A stretch of 64,000 bases of DNA from Polynucleobacter sp. JS-Mosq-20-D10. GTDB taxonomy: Bacteria > Pseudomonadota > Gammaproteobacteria > Burkholderiales > Burkholderiaceae. Under the pieces are notes generated by a model. That model had not been told where the DNA came from. It made no database searches and worked only from the letters and a program-made list of their open reading frames with translations. How positions within the stretch are numbered: position 1 is the first letter of the stretch; each line of letters begins with the position of its first letter. The stretch covers positions 991,099 through 1,055,098 of the forward strand of contig NZ_CP061305.1 of assembly GCF_018687755.1 (NCBI RefSeq), in the 5' to 3' direction. Shown here piece after piece: positions 49,773-59,387 of the stretch. Made by a program: the position numbers and the translations under genes.

Positions 49773-52205
49773 ATGCCCGGCCACTTATTACTGCCCTCTG
49801 AACCAATACAACTGCCACTGCTCCCATTAAGGGATGTGGTGGTATTTCCTCATATGGTGATTCCACTGTTTGTGGGGCGCCCTAAATCCATTAAAGCACT
49901 TGAGGCTGCAATGGAAACTGGCAAGAATGTGCTTTTAGTAGCCCAAAAGACTGCTGCGAAAGATGAGCCTAGCGTGGACGACCTCTACGAGGTTGGCTGC
50001 ATTGCCAATATTCTGCAGATGCTGAAATTACCTGATGGTACTGTCAAAGTATTGGTGGAAGGTGTTCAGCGCGCTGACGTCAGTCAAGCGGAAGATAGCC
50101 AAGGCTACTTCTCTTGCGAAGCTACTCCAACAGCAATGTCCTCATTAGACGCTCACGAGACAGAGGCATTGCGTCGCGCCATCATGGCCCAATTTGATCA
50201 GTATGTGAAGCTGAATAAAAAAGTGCCTCAAGAAATTCTCTCATCACTAGGCGGCATTGATGATCCAAGCCGTCTGGCGGATACCATTTGCGCACATCTG
50301 CCAGTCAAACTTGAGCAAAAGCAACGTTTGCTGGAGATGTCTGATGTAGTGCAGCGACTTGAAAGTCTTCTGGCTGATCTTGAGAGTGAGATCGATATCT
50401 TGCAAGTCGAGAAACGTATTCGTGGACGTGTGAAGCGTCAGATGGAAAAGAGTCAGCGCGAGTACTACTTAAATGAACAAGTCAAAGCCATTCAAAAAGA
50501 ATTAGGCGAGGGCGAAGAGGGTGCTGATCTCGAGGAACTTGAGAAGCGTATTAAAGCTGCTCGCATGCCGAAGGAAGCGTTAAAGAAGGCTGAGTCTGAA
50601 CTGAAGAAGTTGAAGCTGATGTCACCAATGTCTGCTGAAGCAACAGTGATTCGCAACTTCATTGATACCTTGGTGACGCTACCGTGGAAGAAGAAAACCA
50701 AGATCAATAATGATTTGACGAATGCTGAAAAAGTATTAGATGAAGATCATTACGGTCTTGATAAAGTTAAAGAGCGTATTTTGGAATACCTTGCGGTTCA
50801 GCAACGAGTTGATCGCGTCAAGGCCCCAATCCTCTGCTTAGTGGGTCCCCCTGGAGTTGGTAAAACTTCCCTAGGTCAATCGATTGCCCGTGCAACAAAC
50901 CGTAAGTTTGTGCGTATGGCATTGGGTGGCGTACGTGACGAATCTGAAATTCGGGGGCATCGCCGTACCTATATTGGCTCTATGCCAGGCAAGATTCTAT
51001 CTAGCTTGACCAAAGTTGGTGTGCGTAACCCTTTATTCCTCTTGGACGAAGTCGACAAGATGGGCATGGATTTCCGCGGAGATCCCGCAAGTGCCTTGCT
51101 AGAGGTGTTAGATCCAGAGCAAAATCACACGTTCCAAGATCACTATGTTGAAGTTGATTTTGATCTCTCTGATGTGATGTTTGTTGCTACATCGAACTCA
51201 TTAAATATTCCCGGCCCACTATTAGATCGTTTAGAAATTATCCGTCTTGCTGGTTATACGGAAGATGAGAAGACTAGTATTGCTACCAATTACTTGATTC
51301 CCAAACAGATTAAAAATAATGGTCTCAAAAAAGGTGAGCTGAAGATCGAGGAATCTGCTGTGCGTAGCATGATTCGTTATTACACGCGCGAAGCTGGTGT
51401 ACGCTCCTTAGAGAGAGAAGTTAGCAAAATTTGTCGCAAAGTGGTGAAGTTGCTTCTCCTGAAAAAAGAAGCCGCTCCAGTCACTGTAAATGCCGACAAT
51501 TTAGAGAAGTTCTTATCTGTAAAGATGTATGACTTTGGTCTTGCTGCAAAAGAGAATCAAGTTGGCCAAGTAACTGGTCTGGCTTGGACTGAAGTTGGTG
51601 GCGATCTACTCACCATCGAAGCAGCAGTGATGCCTGGTAAGGGTGTCATTACCCGAACAGGCTCCATTGGCGATGTTATGAAGGAGTCTGTAGAGGCGGC
51701 AAAAACGGTGGTGCGCTCACGAGCAAGAGCGCTTGGTATTACTGACGAAGCATTTGAGAAGAAGGATATTCATATTCACTTCCCCGATGGTGCGACCCCG
51801 AAAGATGGCCCATCAGCTGGTATCGCAATCACAACTGCCTTGGTATCTGTGTTTACAGGTATTCCAATCCGCTCAGATGTGGCAATGACAGGTGAGATTA
51901 CCTTGCGTGGTGAGGTGCTTCCGATTGGTGGTTTAAAAGAGAAGCTCTTGGCAGCGCATCGCGGTGGCATCAAGTTGGCATTGATTCCAGAGGAGAACAT
52001 CAAAGACTTAATTGATATTCCTGATAACGTCAAGAATGCAATTGAAATCGTGCCGGTGCGATGGATTGATAAAGTTTTGGAGCTGGCTTTAGAGAGAAAA
52101 CCAGTTGCTTTGTCTGATCCAACGCCAGAAGAGCTTGCCAAAAAAGCTGCTGAAGCTAGCAAGGCCAACGAAAAGATTTCTTCCGGAGAGGTCTTGAAGC
52201 ATTGA
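49773..52205 (+). CDS. lon: ATP-dependent protease Lon
   Basis: Lon degrades misfolded and some regulatory proteins. The N-terminal substrate domain starts LPLLPLRDVVVFPHMVIPLFVG (in part: LPLRDVVVFPHMVIPLF). AAA+ Walker A is GPPGVGKTSL and Walker B LFLLDEVDKM. The catalytic serine is S681 in PKDGPSAGI, with the partner lysine in GLKEKLLAAHR. GGAGGA lies 8 bases before the ATG at 49773. It is 810 residues, and the 179-base gap before it allows separate heat-stress control. Confidence 0.97.
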   Translation: MPGHLLLPSEPIQLPLLPLRDVVVFPHMVIPLFVGRPKSIKALEAAMETGKNVLLVAQKTAAKDEPSVDDLYEVGCIANILQMLKLPDGTVKVLVEGVQRADVSQAEDSQGYFSCEATPTAMSSLDAHETEALRRAIMAQFDQYVKLNKKVPQEILSSLGGIDDPSRLADTICAHLPVKLEQKQRLLEMSDVVQRLESLLADLESEIDILQVEKRIRGRVKRQMEKSQREYYLNEQVKAIQKELGEGEEGADLEELEKRIKAARMPKEALKKAESELKKLKLMSPMSAEATVIRNFIDTLVTLPWKKKTKINNDLTNAEKVLDEDHYGLDKVKERILEYLAVQQRVDRVKAPILCLVGPPGVGKTSLGQSIARATNRKFVRMALGGVRDESEIRGHRRTYIGSMPGKILSSLTKVGVRNPLFLLDEVDKMGMDFRGDPASALLEVLDPEQNHTFQDHYVEVDFDLSDVMFVATSNSLNIPGPLLDRLEIIRLAGYTEDEKTSIATNYLIPKQIKNNGLKKGELKIEESAVRSMIRYYTREAGVRSLEREVSKICRKVVKLLLLKKEAAPVTVNADNLEKFLSVKMYDFGLAAKENQVGQVTGLAWTEVGGDLLTIEAAVMPGKGVITRTGSIGDVMKESVEAAKTVVRSRARALGITDEAFEKKDIHIHFPDGATPKDGPSAGIAITTALVSVFTGIPIRSDVAMTGEITLRGEVLPIGGLKEKLLAAHRGGIKLALIPEENIKDLIDIPDNVKNAIEIVPVRWIDKVLELALERKPVALSDPTPEELAKKAAEASKANEKISSGEVLKH

Positions 52206-52220
52206 TGCAATTGGATGTTT

Positions 52221-52285
52221 GAGGGATTTTGAGTCAGATTGAGCGGTTTATTACAGCTTAATTTGTTTAAGAATCCCTCTTTTCT
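52221..52285 (+). terminator. Possible lon terminator with long loop
   Basis: GAGGGATT (52221-52228) and AATCCCTC (52272-52279) are exact reverse complements, and TTTTCT follows. The 43-base loop is long for an intrinsic terminator, so confidence is low. Confidence 0.35.
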
Positions 52286-52322
52286 CCCCACACTAGGTTA
52301 CAATCTCGTCTGTATTAATTTG

Positions 52323-52398
52323 GGGCGCTTAGCTCAGATGGTAGAGCGTCTGCCTTACACGCAGAATGTCGGCGGTTCGATCCCGTCAGCGCCCACCA
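52323..52398 (+). tRNA. tRNA-Val (anticodon TAC)
   Basis: Acceptor GGGCGCT pairs with AGCGCCC; anticodon stem TCTGC/GCAGA surrounds loop CTTACAC, anticodon TAC (valine). The T arm contains TTCGATC; discriminator A and encoded CCA end the 76-base gene. It stands alone between lon and the PpiD homologue. Confidence 0.97.
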
Positions 52399-52502
52399 GT
52401 TTCCCCCATTTGCATTTGTTTTCCCTCCAATAGGCTTTCTAGTTCTTTCTAGACCTTCCGCCTAGTACACTCGTATTATTTTCATTCTCGAGCGATTAAT
52501 TC

Positions 52503-53969
52503 ATGTTTGATTCAGTACGTAAACACCAAAGAGTTCTGCAGTTTGTATTGATGTTATTTATTGTTCCATCCTTTGCCTTTTTCGGGATCTCAAGCTACTC
52601 CGAATTTATGGATAAAGAAACTGACATTGTGAAGGTCAACGGCAAGCCTATTACCGCACAAGAGGTGGATACGGCTGCTAAGCGCCAGGCTGAGCGCGTC
52701 GGTGGAAATATGCAAATTGCTCAAAGCCTGCCGTTTCGTCAGGCGATCCTAAACGAGTTATTGCAACAGCGCATCCTTGGTTTTGCAGTCAGCGACCTCC
52801 GCTTGCAAGTAGGTAAGCAAGAGCTAGTTAATAGCCTGCAAAAGATTCCGCAGATTCGTGCTTTATATAAGCAAGACGGCACATTTGATGATGTGCGCTT
52901 TAAGCAGTTGCTCTCTAGCAACGGCATGAATGAAGAACAGTTTTATGATGGCCAAAGTTTTGATTTAAAAATTCAACAACTAGTAAATTCAGTTGCCCGA
53001 ACAGAGTTGGCTAGCCCAAAATTATCAGGGATTGTTTCATCTTTATATGAAACTGAAAGACAGGTTCAGACTTTGCAGTTCAATGCTAAAGATTATTTAG
53101 CCAAAGTAAATCCAAGTGCACAAGAGTTGCAGGCTTTTTATGAGGCCAACGCTAAGATGTTTGAGCAGCCTGAATATATTGATGTTGAATACATTGTGTT
53201 GAAGGCTGATCCGAAAGAGGATTCTAAGGCTTTTAATGAAAAAGCAGATCAGTTTGCCAATATTACTTACGACCAGTCGGATAGCTTGAAGCCAGCCGCA
53301 GACAAGTTAAGGCTCAGCATTCAAACTCAGAAGGGTGTCACTCGTGGTGGTGCAGTTGGCGTGCCCAGAGATCATCCTTTAGCAAATGCCAAAGTAGTTC
53401 AGTCTCTATATGGCGATGAGGCTCTTAAAAATAAGCGCAACACCGAGGCTGTGCAAATAGCACCTGGCGTGTTTGTATCTGCTCGAGTAGTGACCTTACA
53501 CCCAGCGCAAGTTCTGCCTTACAAAGAGGTTGCGGCAGAAGTAAAGCGTCAAGTGAGTCAACGTGCTGCGGAGAAACTGGCTGTTGCTGCTGCTAGCGAG
53601 AAATTAGTCGCCCTTGAAAAGGATCCAAAAAATGTTGCTGGCTTCAGTACTGGTGTCTGGATTTCACGTAACAAGCCAGGCAGCTTAGTGGGTTCGTCTA
53701 TGGATGAAGTCATGTCCGTGAATGCAAGTACATTACCAGCCGTAGTTTCAGTGATCAATCCAGGTGTTGGTAGTACGATTTATCGCATTGATCAGGTTCG
53801 TCAACCGTCAGTGGTAGATGCCAAGGCTCATAAAGCCCAAGCACAACAGATTCAAGCATTAGCTGCACAGTCAGAGTTCGCAGGCTTTATGGGCTACTGG
53901 CGCAACAGCGCAGGCGTTAAGGTGATTAACCCACTAAAGCAAGCAGGCACTGGAAGTGCGGGAAGCTAA
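52503..53969 (+). CDS. PpiD-like periplasmic chaperone apparently lacking the PPIase domain
   Basis: The N-terminus matches PpiD: short cytoplasmic segment, one membrane anchor (residues ~13-31, FVLMLFIVPSFAFFGISSY), then a SurA_N-type chaperone region (VNGKPITAQEVDTAAKRQ). Usual PpiD is ~620-640 residues with a parvulin domain in the middle. Here, at residues ~230-250, the chain passes from VEYIVLKADP straight to FNEKADQFANITYDQSDSLKP, which in relatives follows the parvulin domain. None of the parvulin motifs (HIL, GGDLG, FGYHII) occur, and the total is 488 residues. It probably retains chaperone but not isomerase function. Confidence 0.85.
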   Translation: MFDSVRKHQRVLQFVLMLFIVPSFAFFGISSYSEFMDKETDIVKVNGKPITAQEVDTAAKRQAERVGGNMQIAQSLPFRQAILNELLQQRILGFAVSDLRLQVGKQELVNSLQKIPQIRALYKQDGTFDDVRFKQLLSSNGMNEEQFYDGQSFDLKIQQLVNSVARTELASPKLSGIVSSLYETERQVQTLQFNAKDYLAKVNPSAQELQAFYEANAKMFEQPEYIDVEYIVLKADPKEDSKAFNEKADQFANITYDQSDSLKPAADKLRLSIQTQKGVTRGGAVGVPRDHPLANAKVVQSLYGDEALKNKRNTEAVQIAPGVFVSARVVTLHPAQVLPYKEVAAEVKRQVSQRAAEKLAVAAASEKLVALEKDPKNVAGFSTGVWISRNKPGSLVGSSMDEVMSVNASTLPAVVSVINPGVGSTIYRIDQVRQPSVVDAKAHKAQAQQIQALAAQSEFAGFMGYWRNSAGVKVINPLKQAGTGSAGS

Positions 53970-53970
53970 G

Positions 53971-54621
53971 CTAAGGTAGCTTTTTCAGCAAGTTACTGTA
54001 TGGGGCCATTGAGCCCCATACGTTTTTAAAGATAATGCTTTGCGCCTCTACGTTGGGATGCAGTCGATCCGCTTGAAATAACTCTGGTTTAGTGGCAACG
54101 CCCTCCAAGAAGAACGGGAGCAACTCAACTCGCTCTTGATTTGCTATCTGAGGATAGAGTTGTTTAAATTGCTTGGTATAAGTTTGACCATAGTTTGAGG
54201 GGATCTGAATGCCGCAGAGTAAAACTTTGGCGCCTGATTTTTTGCTCATCTGAACCATCTGCCGTAGATTGGTCTCAGTTTGATTTACAGGTAAGCCTCG
54301 CAAAGCATCGTTAGCGCCTAACTCGATCAGGACAATTCCCGGCTTTTTCTGACTTAATAGGGCAGGCAGACGGGTTAATCCCCCAGAACTAGTCTCACCG
54401 CTAATGCTGGCATTAAACACGCCCCAAGGACTTTTATCTTTTCCAAGCTCCGCCTCAAGGAGCGTAACCCAGCCAGCGCCACGTGGAAGACCATATTCCG
54501 CTGAAAGACTATCGCCCAATACCAGAATTACCGGCTTTACTTGAGCCCAAGAACAAATACTCATTAAGAGGCAAAATAGACCCGTAATAAATTTATTGGC
54601 GATTAAAAGCTGAGTCTGCAT
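53971..54621 (-). CDS. Periplasmic GDSL esterase/lysophospholipase (TesA-like)
   Basis: This SGNH hydrolase has block I GDSLSAEYG with the catalytic serine, block III GANDALRG, and block V DRLHPN with the aspartate and histidine. A signal peptide (through CSWA) sends the ~190-residue mature domain to the periplasm. It resembles E. coli TesA/ApeA thioesterase I. The gene diverges from an ABC ATPase gene, the same partner (ybbA) found next to tesA in E. coli. It converges with the PpiD homologue, one base apart. Confidence 0.9.
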   Translation of the reverse strand: MQTQLLIANKFITGLFCLLMSICSWAQVKPVILVLGDSLSAEYGLPRGAGWVTLLEAELGKDKSPWGVFNASISGETSSGGLTRLPALLSQKKPGIVLIELGANDALRGLPVNQTETNLRQMVQMSKKSGAKVLLCGIQIPSNYGQTYTKQFKQLYPQIANQERVELLPFFLEGVATKPELFQADRLHPNVEAQSIIFKNVWGSMAPYSNLLKKLP

Positions 54622-54646
54622 TTTTCCATTCTTGAAAATTTTTCAC

Positions 54647-55327
54647 ATGAACACACAGTCTAATTCCATTGTTGCCGATCGGGTAAGCAAGCTGGTAAAT
54701 ACGGCTGATGGCAACCTGAGTATTTTGCACGACCTGAGCTTTCAGATCGAGCAAGGCGAAAGCGTGGCCATTGTAGGAGCGTCAGGCTCTGGAAAAAGTA
54801 CTTTGCTTAGCCTTCTCGCTGGACTAGATCTGCCCAGTACAGGGCAAATTGACCTCATGGGGCAAAACCTCAACTTACTCGATGAGGATGGTAGGGCACG
54901 TTTACGAGGTCAGTTAGTTGGCTTTGTCTTTCAATCATTTCAGCTCTTGCCTCACCTCACTGCCCTGGAGAATGTGATGCTTCCTCTTGAGATTGCTGGG
55001 AAAGCTCAGGCTGAAGCTCGGCTGTCCGCCCTGGAGTGGCTAGAAAAGGTGGGCTTAACTCCTAGAATCAATCATTTTCCCAAAACCCTTTCTGGGGGCG
55101 AGCAGCAGCGTGTGGCACTAGCACGGGCCTTTATTAATCAGCCAGCCATCCTGTTTGCTGATGAGCCCACTGGAAGTCTAGATGAGGCCAGCGGAAATAG
55201 GGTGATTGAGCTCCTTTTTGAGCTAAATCAGGAGAATTCCTCGACACTAGTTTTGGTGACCCATGATCCAGCCTTGGCTGCTCGGTGTGGACGCCAATTG
55301 AGCCTGCTTGGCGGAAGATTGGCTTAA
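54647..55327 (+). CDS. ABC transporter ATP-binding protein (YbbA/LolD-like), no permease nearby
   Basis: The ATPase has Walker A GASGSGKST, Q-loop FVFQSF, signature LSGGEQQRVALARA, Walker B ILFADEPTG, and the H-loop VTHD. It belongs to the MacB/LolD/YbbA subclass. In E. coli ybbA is followed by the large permease gene ybbP; here purL follows after 21 bases, so the membrane partner must be elsewhere or absent. The ATG at 54647 is preferred over a TTG 15 bases earlier. 226 residues. Confidence 0.88.
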   Translation: MNTQSNSIVADRVSKLVNTADGNLSILHDLSFQIEQGESVAIVGASGSGKSTLLSLLAGLDLPSTGQIDLMGQNLNLLDEDGRARLRGQLVGFVFQSFQLLPHLTALENVMLPLEIAGKAQAEARLSALEWLEKVGLTPRINHFPKTLSGGEQQRVALARAFINQPAILFADEPTGSLDEASGNRVIELLFELNQENSSTLVLVTHDPALAARCGRQLSLLGGRLA

Positions 55328-55348
55328 TCAAAACCTTATAATCTTGGC

Positions 55349-58300
55349 ATGTCATCATTCTGTTGCTTGCCCGGGGCAAATGCCCTTTCTGCCTTCCGCC
55401 AACAGCGACTTTTAGCTTCGCTCGCAGCCCAAGGAATTCAACTTGAGTCTATTGAAGCTCAATACCTTCATTTCATTTGGTCTGAGTTTGAACTTAATGC
55501 CAAAGATAGAGAGGTTCTCGAAAGTCTACTGACTTACGGCCAGCCCTTTGCATCCCAAATGAAGGATGGTGGCTTCATATTTAGCAAGACCTCTGATAAA
55601 CAATCTGCGATTTCGATTCCTCGTTTCGGCACAGTTTCTCCATGGGCCAGTAAAGCCACGGATATTGCTCGACAGTGTGGTCTTCAAATTTTACGCATTG
55701 AACGCGGTGTTCGATACGCATGGCAAAGTAAAAAATCACTCAATGCAGAACAAGAGCAACTGATATTGGCCGCTCTTCATGATCGGATGACTGAAGCTGT
55801 TATTGGCGATGTTAATGAAGCAGGTGCTTTGTATCAATCTCTTCCCGACAAACCTTTTGTACGCATCCCCGTACTTACTGAGGGTAGAGCGGCATTAGAT
55901 AAGGCTAATCAAGAACTAGGTCTTGCACTCTCCGAAGATGAGGTGCTTTATTTGGTTGAGAACTTTATACGCTTAAAGCGTAATCCGGGTGATGTTGAAT
56001 TAATTATGTTTGCTCAGGCGAATAGTGAACATTGCCGCCACAAGATATTTAATTCCAGCTGGACAATTGATGGTGATGATCAGGAAAAATCCTTATTTGC
56101 GATGATTCGTAACACACATCAACTTCAGCCTGAAGGTACTATCGTTGCCTACTCTGATAACTCAGCGGTGATGGTGGGGGCTGAATCGGAAACTTGGTTA
56201 GCTAAAGGTCAAGATCGTCGTTACGAAAAAGACATTCGACTAGTGCACACCTTAATGAAGGTGGAGACGCATAATCATCCTACAGCAATTGCACCATTCC
56301 AAGGTGCATCTACTGGTGCTGGTGGTGAGATTCGAGACGAGGGTGCAACAGGTGTCGGCGGACGCCCTAAGGCGGGCCTCACTGGGTTCACTGTATCCAA
56401 CCTTAATATCCCGGGCACTGATTTACCATGGGAAACTGAGAAATACGGCAAGCCTGAGCGCATCGCTACACCACTTCAAATCATGATTGATGGCCCATTG
56501 GGTGGTGCCGCATTTAACAATGAATTCGGTCGCCCTATTTTGGGTGGTTATTTCCGCGTATTCGAACAAACCTTAGAGGGTGTTCGTCGTGGTTATCACA
56601 AGCCCATCATGATTGCGGGTGGTATTGGCAGCATTGACTCCATACACACGGCCAAGAAACAAATTAAAGCAGGTCACTTGTTTATTCAATTAGGCGGTCC
56701 TGGTATGCGTATTGGTATGGGTGGCGCAACAGGTAGTTCTGTTGCAACCGGCACTAACACTGCGGATTTAGATTTTGATTCAGTCCAACGCGGTAACCCA
56801 GAAATGGAACGTCGAGCGCAAGAGGTGATTAACTCTTGCATTGCCATGGGAACAAACAACCCGATTGTTTCGATTCATGATGTTGGTGCTGGTGGTGTAT
56901 CCAATGCATTCCCAGAGCTTGCTGATGGCGCTGGTTTGGGTGCGCAATTTCAATTGCGTAAAGTACCGCTAGAAGAAAGCGGTATGAGCCCTGCAGAAAT
57001 ATGGTGCAATGAATCTCAAGAGCGCTATGTTTTGGCTATTGAAGCTAAAGACTTAGAGATCTTCAAGTCGCTATGTGAGCGGGAGCGTTGCCCATTCGCC
57101 GTAGTCGGTGAAGCCACAACAGAGCGTCAACTTCAGTTAAGCGATAACAAGGAAGTTGCTGGTAGTGATGCTGCCATGCCAATTGATATGCCAATGGAGG
57201 TATTACTTGGGAAGCCTCCACGTATGCATCGTGATGTGGAGCGTGTTGCTCAAGAATTTGAAGAATTAGACGTTACTGATGCTGATCTAGCAGGATGCAT
57301 TGCTTGGGTTCTGCAACAGCCTACTGTTGCCAGCAAGTCATTCTTAATCACTATCGGTGACCGTACCGTCGGCGGTCTCAATGCGCGCGACCCATTTGTA
57401 GGTCCATGGCAAGTTCCCGTTGCCGACTGCGCCGTTACCTTGATGGATTACAAAGGCTATCGCGGTGAAGCAATGTCGATGGGTGAGCGCACACCATTAG
57501 CCGTGATCGATGCTCCAGCTGCCGCCAAAATGGCTGTAGGTGAAGCCATTACCAATTTATTGGCTGCAGATATTCGTCGCTTAGAGGATGTTAAGCTCTC
57601 TGCTAACTGGATGGCCGCTTGCGGCTCACCAGGTGAAGATGCAAAGCTATATGACTCCGTTAAAGCGATTGGTATGGATTTATGTCCAGCTTTGGGAATT
57701 TCTATTCCAGTCGGCAAAGACTCCTTATCCATGGCAACAGCATGGCAAGAGGGTGATCAAGCTAAAAAAGTAGTTTCTCCAGTTTCACTAATCATCTCTG
57801 CTTTTGCAGCAGTTCAGGACGTTCGCAAAACAACAACGCCATTGCTAAAACTTCAAGATGAGTCTGGCGTAGCCCTGGAAACTGAATTAATTTTGATTGA
57901 TTTGGGCCGCGGTAAAAATCGTATGGCGGGAAGTATTCTGGCTCAAGTGCTCAACCAATCTGGTAAATCAGCTCCTAATGTAGATGACCCAGCAGATCTC
58001 AAAGCTCTAGCTGCCGCGATCATCGAATTGCGTCAAGGTAAGCAATTACTGGCGTATCACGATCGCTCTGATGGTGGTTTATTTGCCTGTATCGCAGAGA
58101 TGGCTTTCGCATCCCATACCGGCATCTCCATGAATGTTGACATGATTGCGGTAGATGTTGGGCAAGAGGCTGATTGGGGTGATGCTAAGAACTGGGCAGA
58201 GCAAGTTTCTGGGCTTCGTCATGAGCAGACCATGCGCGCATTATTTAACGAAGAGCTTGGCGCAGTGATTCAGATTCGTAAAGCAGATCGTGATGCAGTA

Positions 58301-59383
58301 TTTGCCGTTCTGCGTAAGTTGAATCTCAGTGCATACAGTCATGTAATTGCACAGCCGAATAATAACGGTCGAATTGAAATTTGGCGTGATGCTAAGAATA
58401 TTTTTGCAGAGCCCCGTGAAGTGCTTCACAAGATGTGGGCTAACACCAGCTATCAGATTGCACGCTTACGCGATAACCCAGAGTGTGCTGATAGCGAGTT
58501 TTCTCTACTTGAACATGTTGCTGATGCAGGAATGTCTCCCAAGTTGACCTTTGATATTACGGATGATGTTGCGGCGCCATTCATTAATCAGAATGCTCGA
58601 CCTAAAGTTGCTATCTTGCGCGAGCAGGGCGTCAACTCCCATGTAGAAATGGCTTACGCCATGAACTGGGCAGGTTTTGATAGCTATGACGTACACATGT
58701 CAGATTTGCTATCTAGCAAATCCAAGTTAGATGATTTCCGAGGCATGATTGCCTGTGGCGGATTCAGTTACGGAGATGTATTGGGTGCAGGTGAAGGCTG
58801 GGCGAAGACGATTCTATTTAATAGTCAATTGCGCGATCAGTTCTCTACATTCTTTAGTCGTCAAAATAGCTTTGCGCTAGGTGTTTGTAATGGTTGTCAA
58901 ATGATGAGCAATCTAGCTGGAATTATTCCAGGTGCAGAATCTTGGCCTAAATTTACGCGTAATCAGTCTGAACAATATGAAGCGCGCTTGGTCATGGCTG
59001 AGGTGATTTCCTCACCTTCGATCTTTACGCAAGGCATGACAGGTAGTCAGTTGCCGATTGCTATTGCGCATGGTGAAGGCTTTGCCAACTTTAGCCAGCA
59101 GGGTAGCTTAGAGGCTTTGCAAAAACAAGGATTGGCGGCGCTACGATTTGTAGATCACCAAGGTAGCCCAACTGAAACCTACCCAATGAACCCGAATGGT
59201 TCACCCGGTGGCCTGACAGGAGTTACTACTCCGGATGGTCGATTTACCGTAATGATGCCGCATCCTGAACGGGTGTTTAGGACTGTGCAGATGAGTTGGG
59301 CGCCGAATGAATGGTTGAATGCGCCCGATGGAGCAAGCCCTTGGATGCGCTTGTTCCGCAATGCGAGAGTTTGGGCTAAATAA
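55349..59383 (+). CDS. purL: Phosphoribosylformylglycinamidine synthase PurL (large form)
   Basis: PurL converts FGAR to FGAM with ATP and glutamine in purine synthesis. The 1344-residue single chain joins an N-terminal PurS-like region, two AIRS-type halves (EHCRHKIFN, THNHPTAIAPFQGASTGAGGEIRDE in part: ETHNHPTAIAPFQGA), and a C-terminal glutaminase. The glutaminase nucleophile is in GVCNGCQMM, with the histidine in PHPERV. This is the proteobacterial fused form. It lies alone after the ABC ATPase and 4 bases before the spermidine-synthase-like gene. Confidence 0.98.
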   Translation: MSSFCCLPGANALSAFRQQRLLASLAAQGIQLESIEAQYLHFIWSEFELNAKDREVLESLLTYGQPFASQMKDGGFIFSKTSDKQSAISIPRFGTVSPWASKATDIARQCGLQILRIERGVRYAWQSKKSLNAEQEQLILAALHDRMTEAVIGDVNEAGALYQSLPDKPFVRIPVLTEGRAALDKANQELGLALSEDEVLYLVENFIRLKRNPGDVELIMFAQANSEHCRHKIFNSSWTIDGDDQEKSLFAMIRNTHQLQPEGTIVAYSDNSAVMVGAESETWLAKGQDRRYEKDIRLVHTLMKVETHNHPTAIAPFQGASTGAGGEIRDEGATGVGGRPKAGLTGFTVSNLNIPGTDLPWETEKYGKPERIATPLQIMIDGPLGGAAFNNEFGRPILGGYFRVFEQTLEGVRRGYHKPIMIAGGIGSIDSIHTAKKQIKAGHLFIQLGGPGMRIGMGGATGSSVATGTNTADLDFDSVQRGNPEMERRAQEVINSCIAMGTNNPIVSIHDVGAGGVSNAFPELADGAGLGAQFQLRKVPLEESGMSPAEIWCNESQERYVLAIEAKDLEIFKSLCERERCPFAVVGEATTERQLQLSDNKEVAGSDAAMPIDMPMEVLLGKPPRMHRDVERVAQEFEELDVTDADLAGCIAWVLQQPTVASKSFLITIGDRTVGGLNARDPFVGPWQVPVADCAVTLMDYKGYRGEAMSMGERTPLAVIDAPAAAKMAVGEAITNLLAADIRRLEDVKLSANWMAACGSPGEDAKLYDSVKAIGMDLCPALGISIPVGKDSLSMATAWQEGDQAKKVVSPVSLIISAFAAVQDVRKTTTPLLKLQDESGVALETELILIDLGRGKNRMAGSILAQVLNQSGKSAPNVDDPADLKALAAAIIELRQGKQLLAYHDRSDGGLFACIAEMAFASHTGISMNVDMIAVDVGQEADWGDAKNWAEQVSGLRHEQTMRALFNEELGAVIQIRKADRDAVFAVLRKLNLSAYSHVIAQPNNNGRIEIWRDAKNIFAEPREVLHKMWANTSYQIARLRDNPECADSEFSLLEHVADAGMSPKLTFDITDDVAAPFINQNARPKVAILREQGVNSHVEMAYAMNWAGFDSYDVHMSDLLSSKSKLDDFRGMIACGGFSYGDVLGAGEGWAKTILFNSQLRDQFSTFFSRQNSFALGVCNGCQMMSNLAGIIPGAESWPKFTRNQSEQYEARLVMAEVISSPSIFTQGMTGSQLPIAIAHGEGFANFSQQGSLEALQKQGLAALRFVDHQGSPTETYPMNPNGSPGGLTGVTTPDGRFTVMMPHPERVFRTVQMSWAPNEWLNAPDGASPWMRLFRNARVWAK

Positions 59384-59387
59384 ATCA

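Noticed and set aside
49663..49866. 67-codon minus-strand frame over the lon start
   Set aside because: It overlaps the lon ribosome-binding site and N-terminus and has no recognisable protein pattern.
52239..52433. 64-codon frame across tRNA-Val
   Set aside because: The translation LAQMVERLPYTQNVGGSIPS is the classic false protein produced by tRNA-Val genes.
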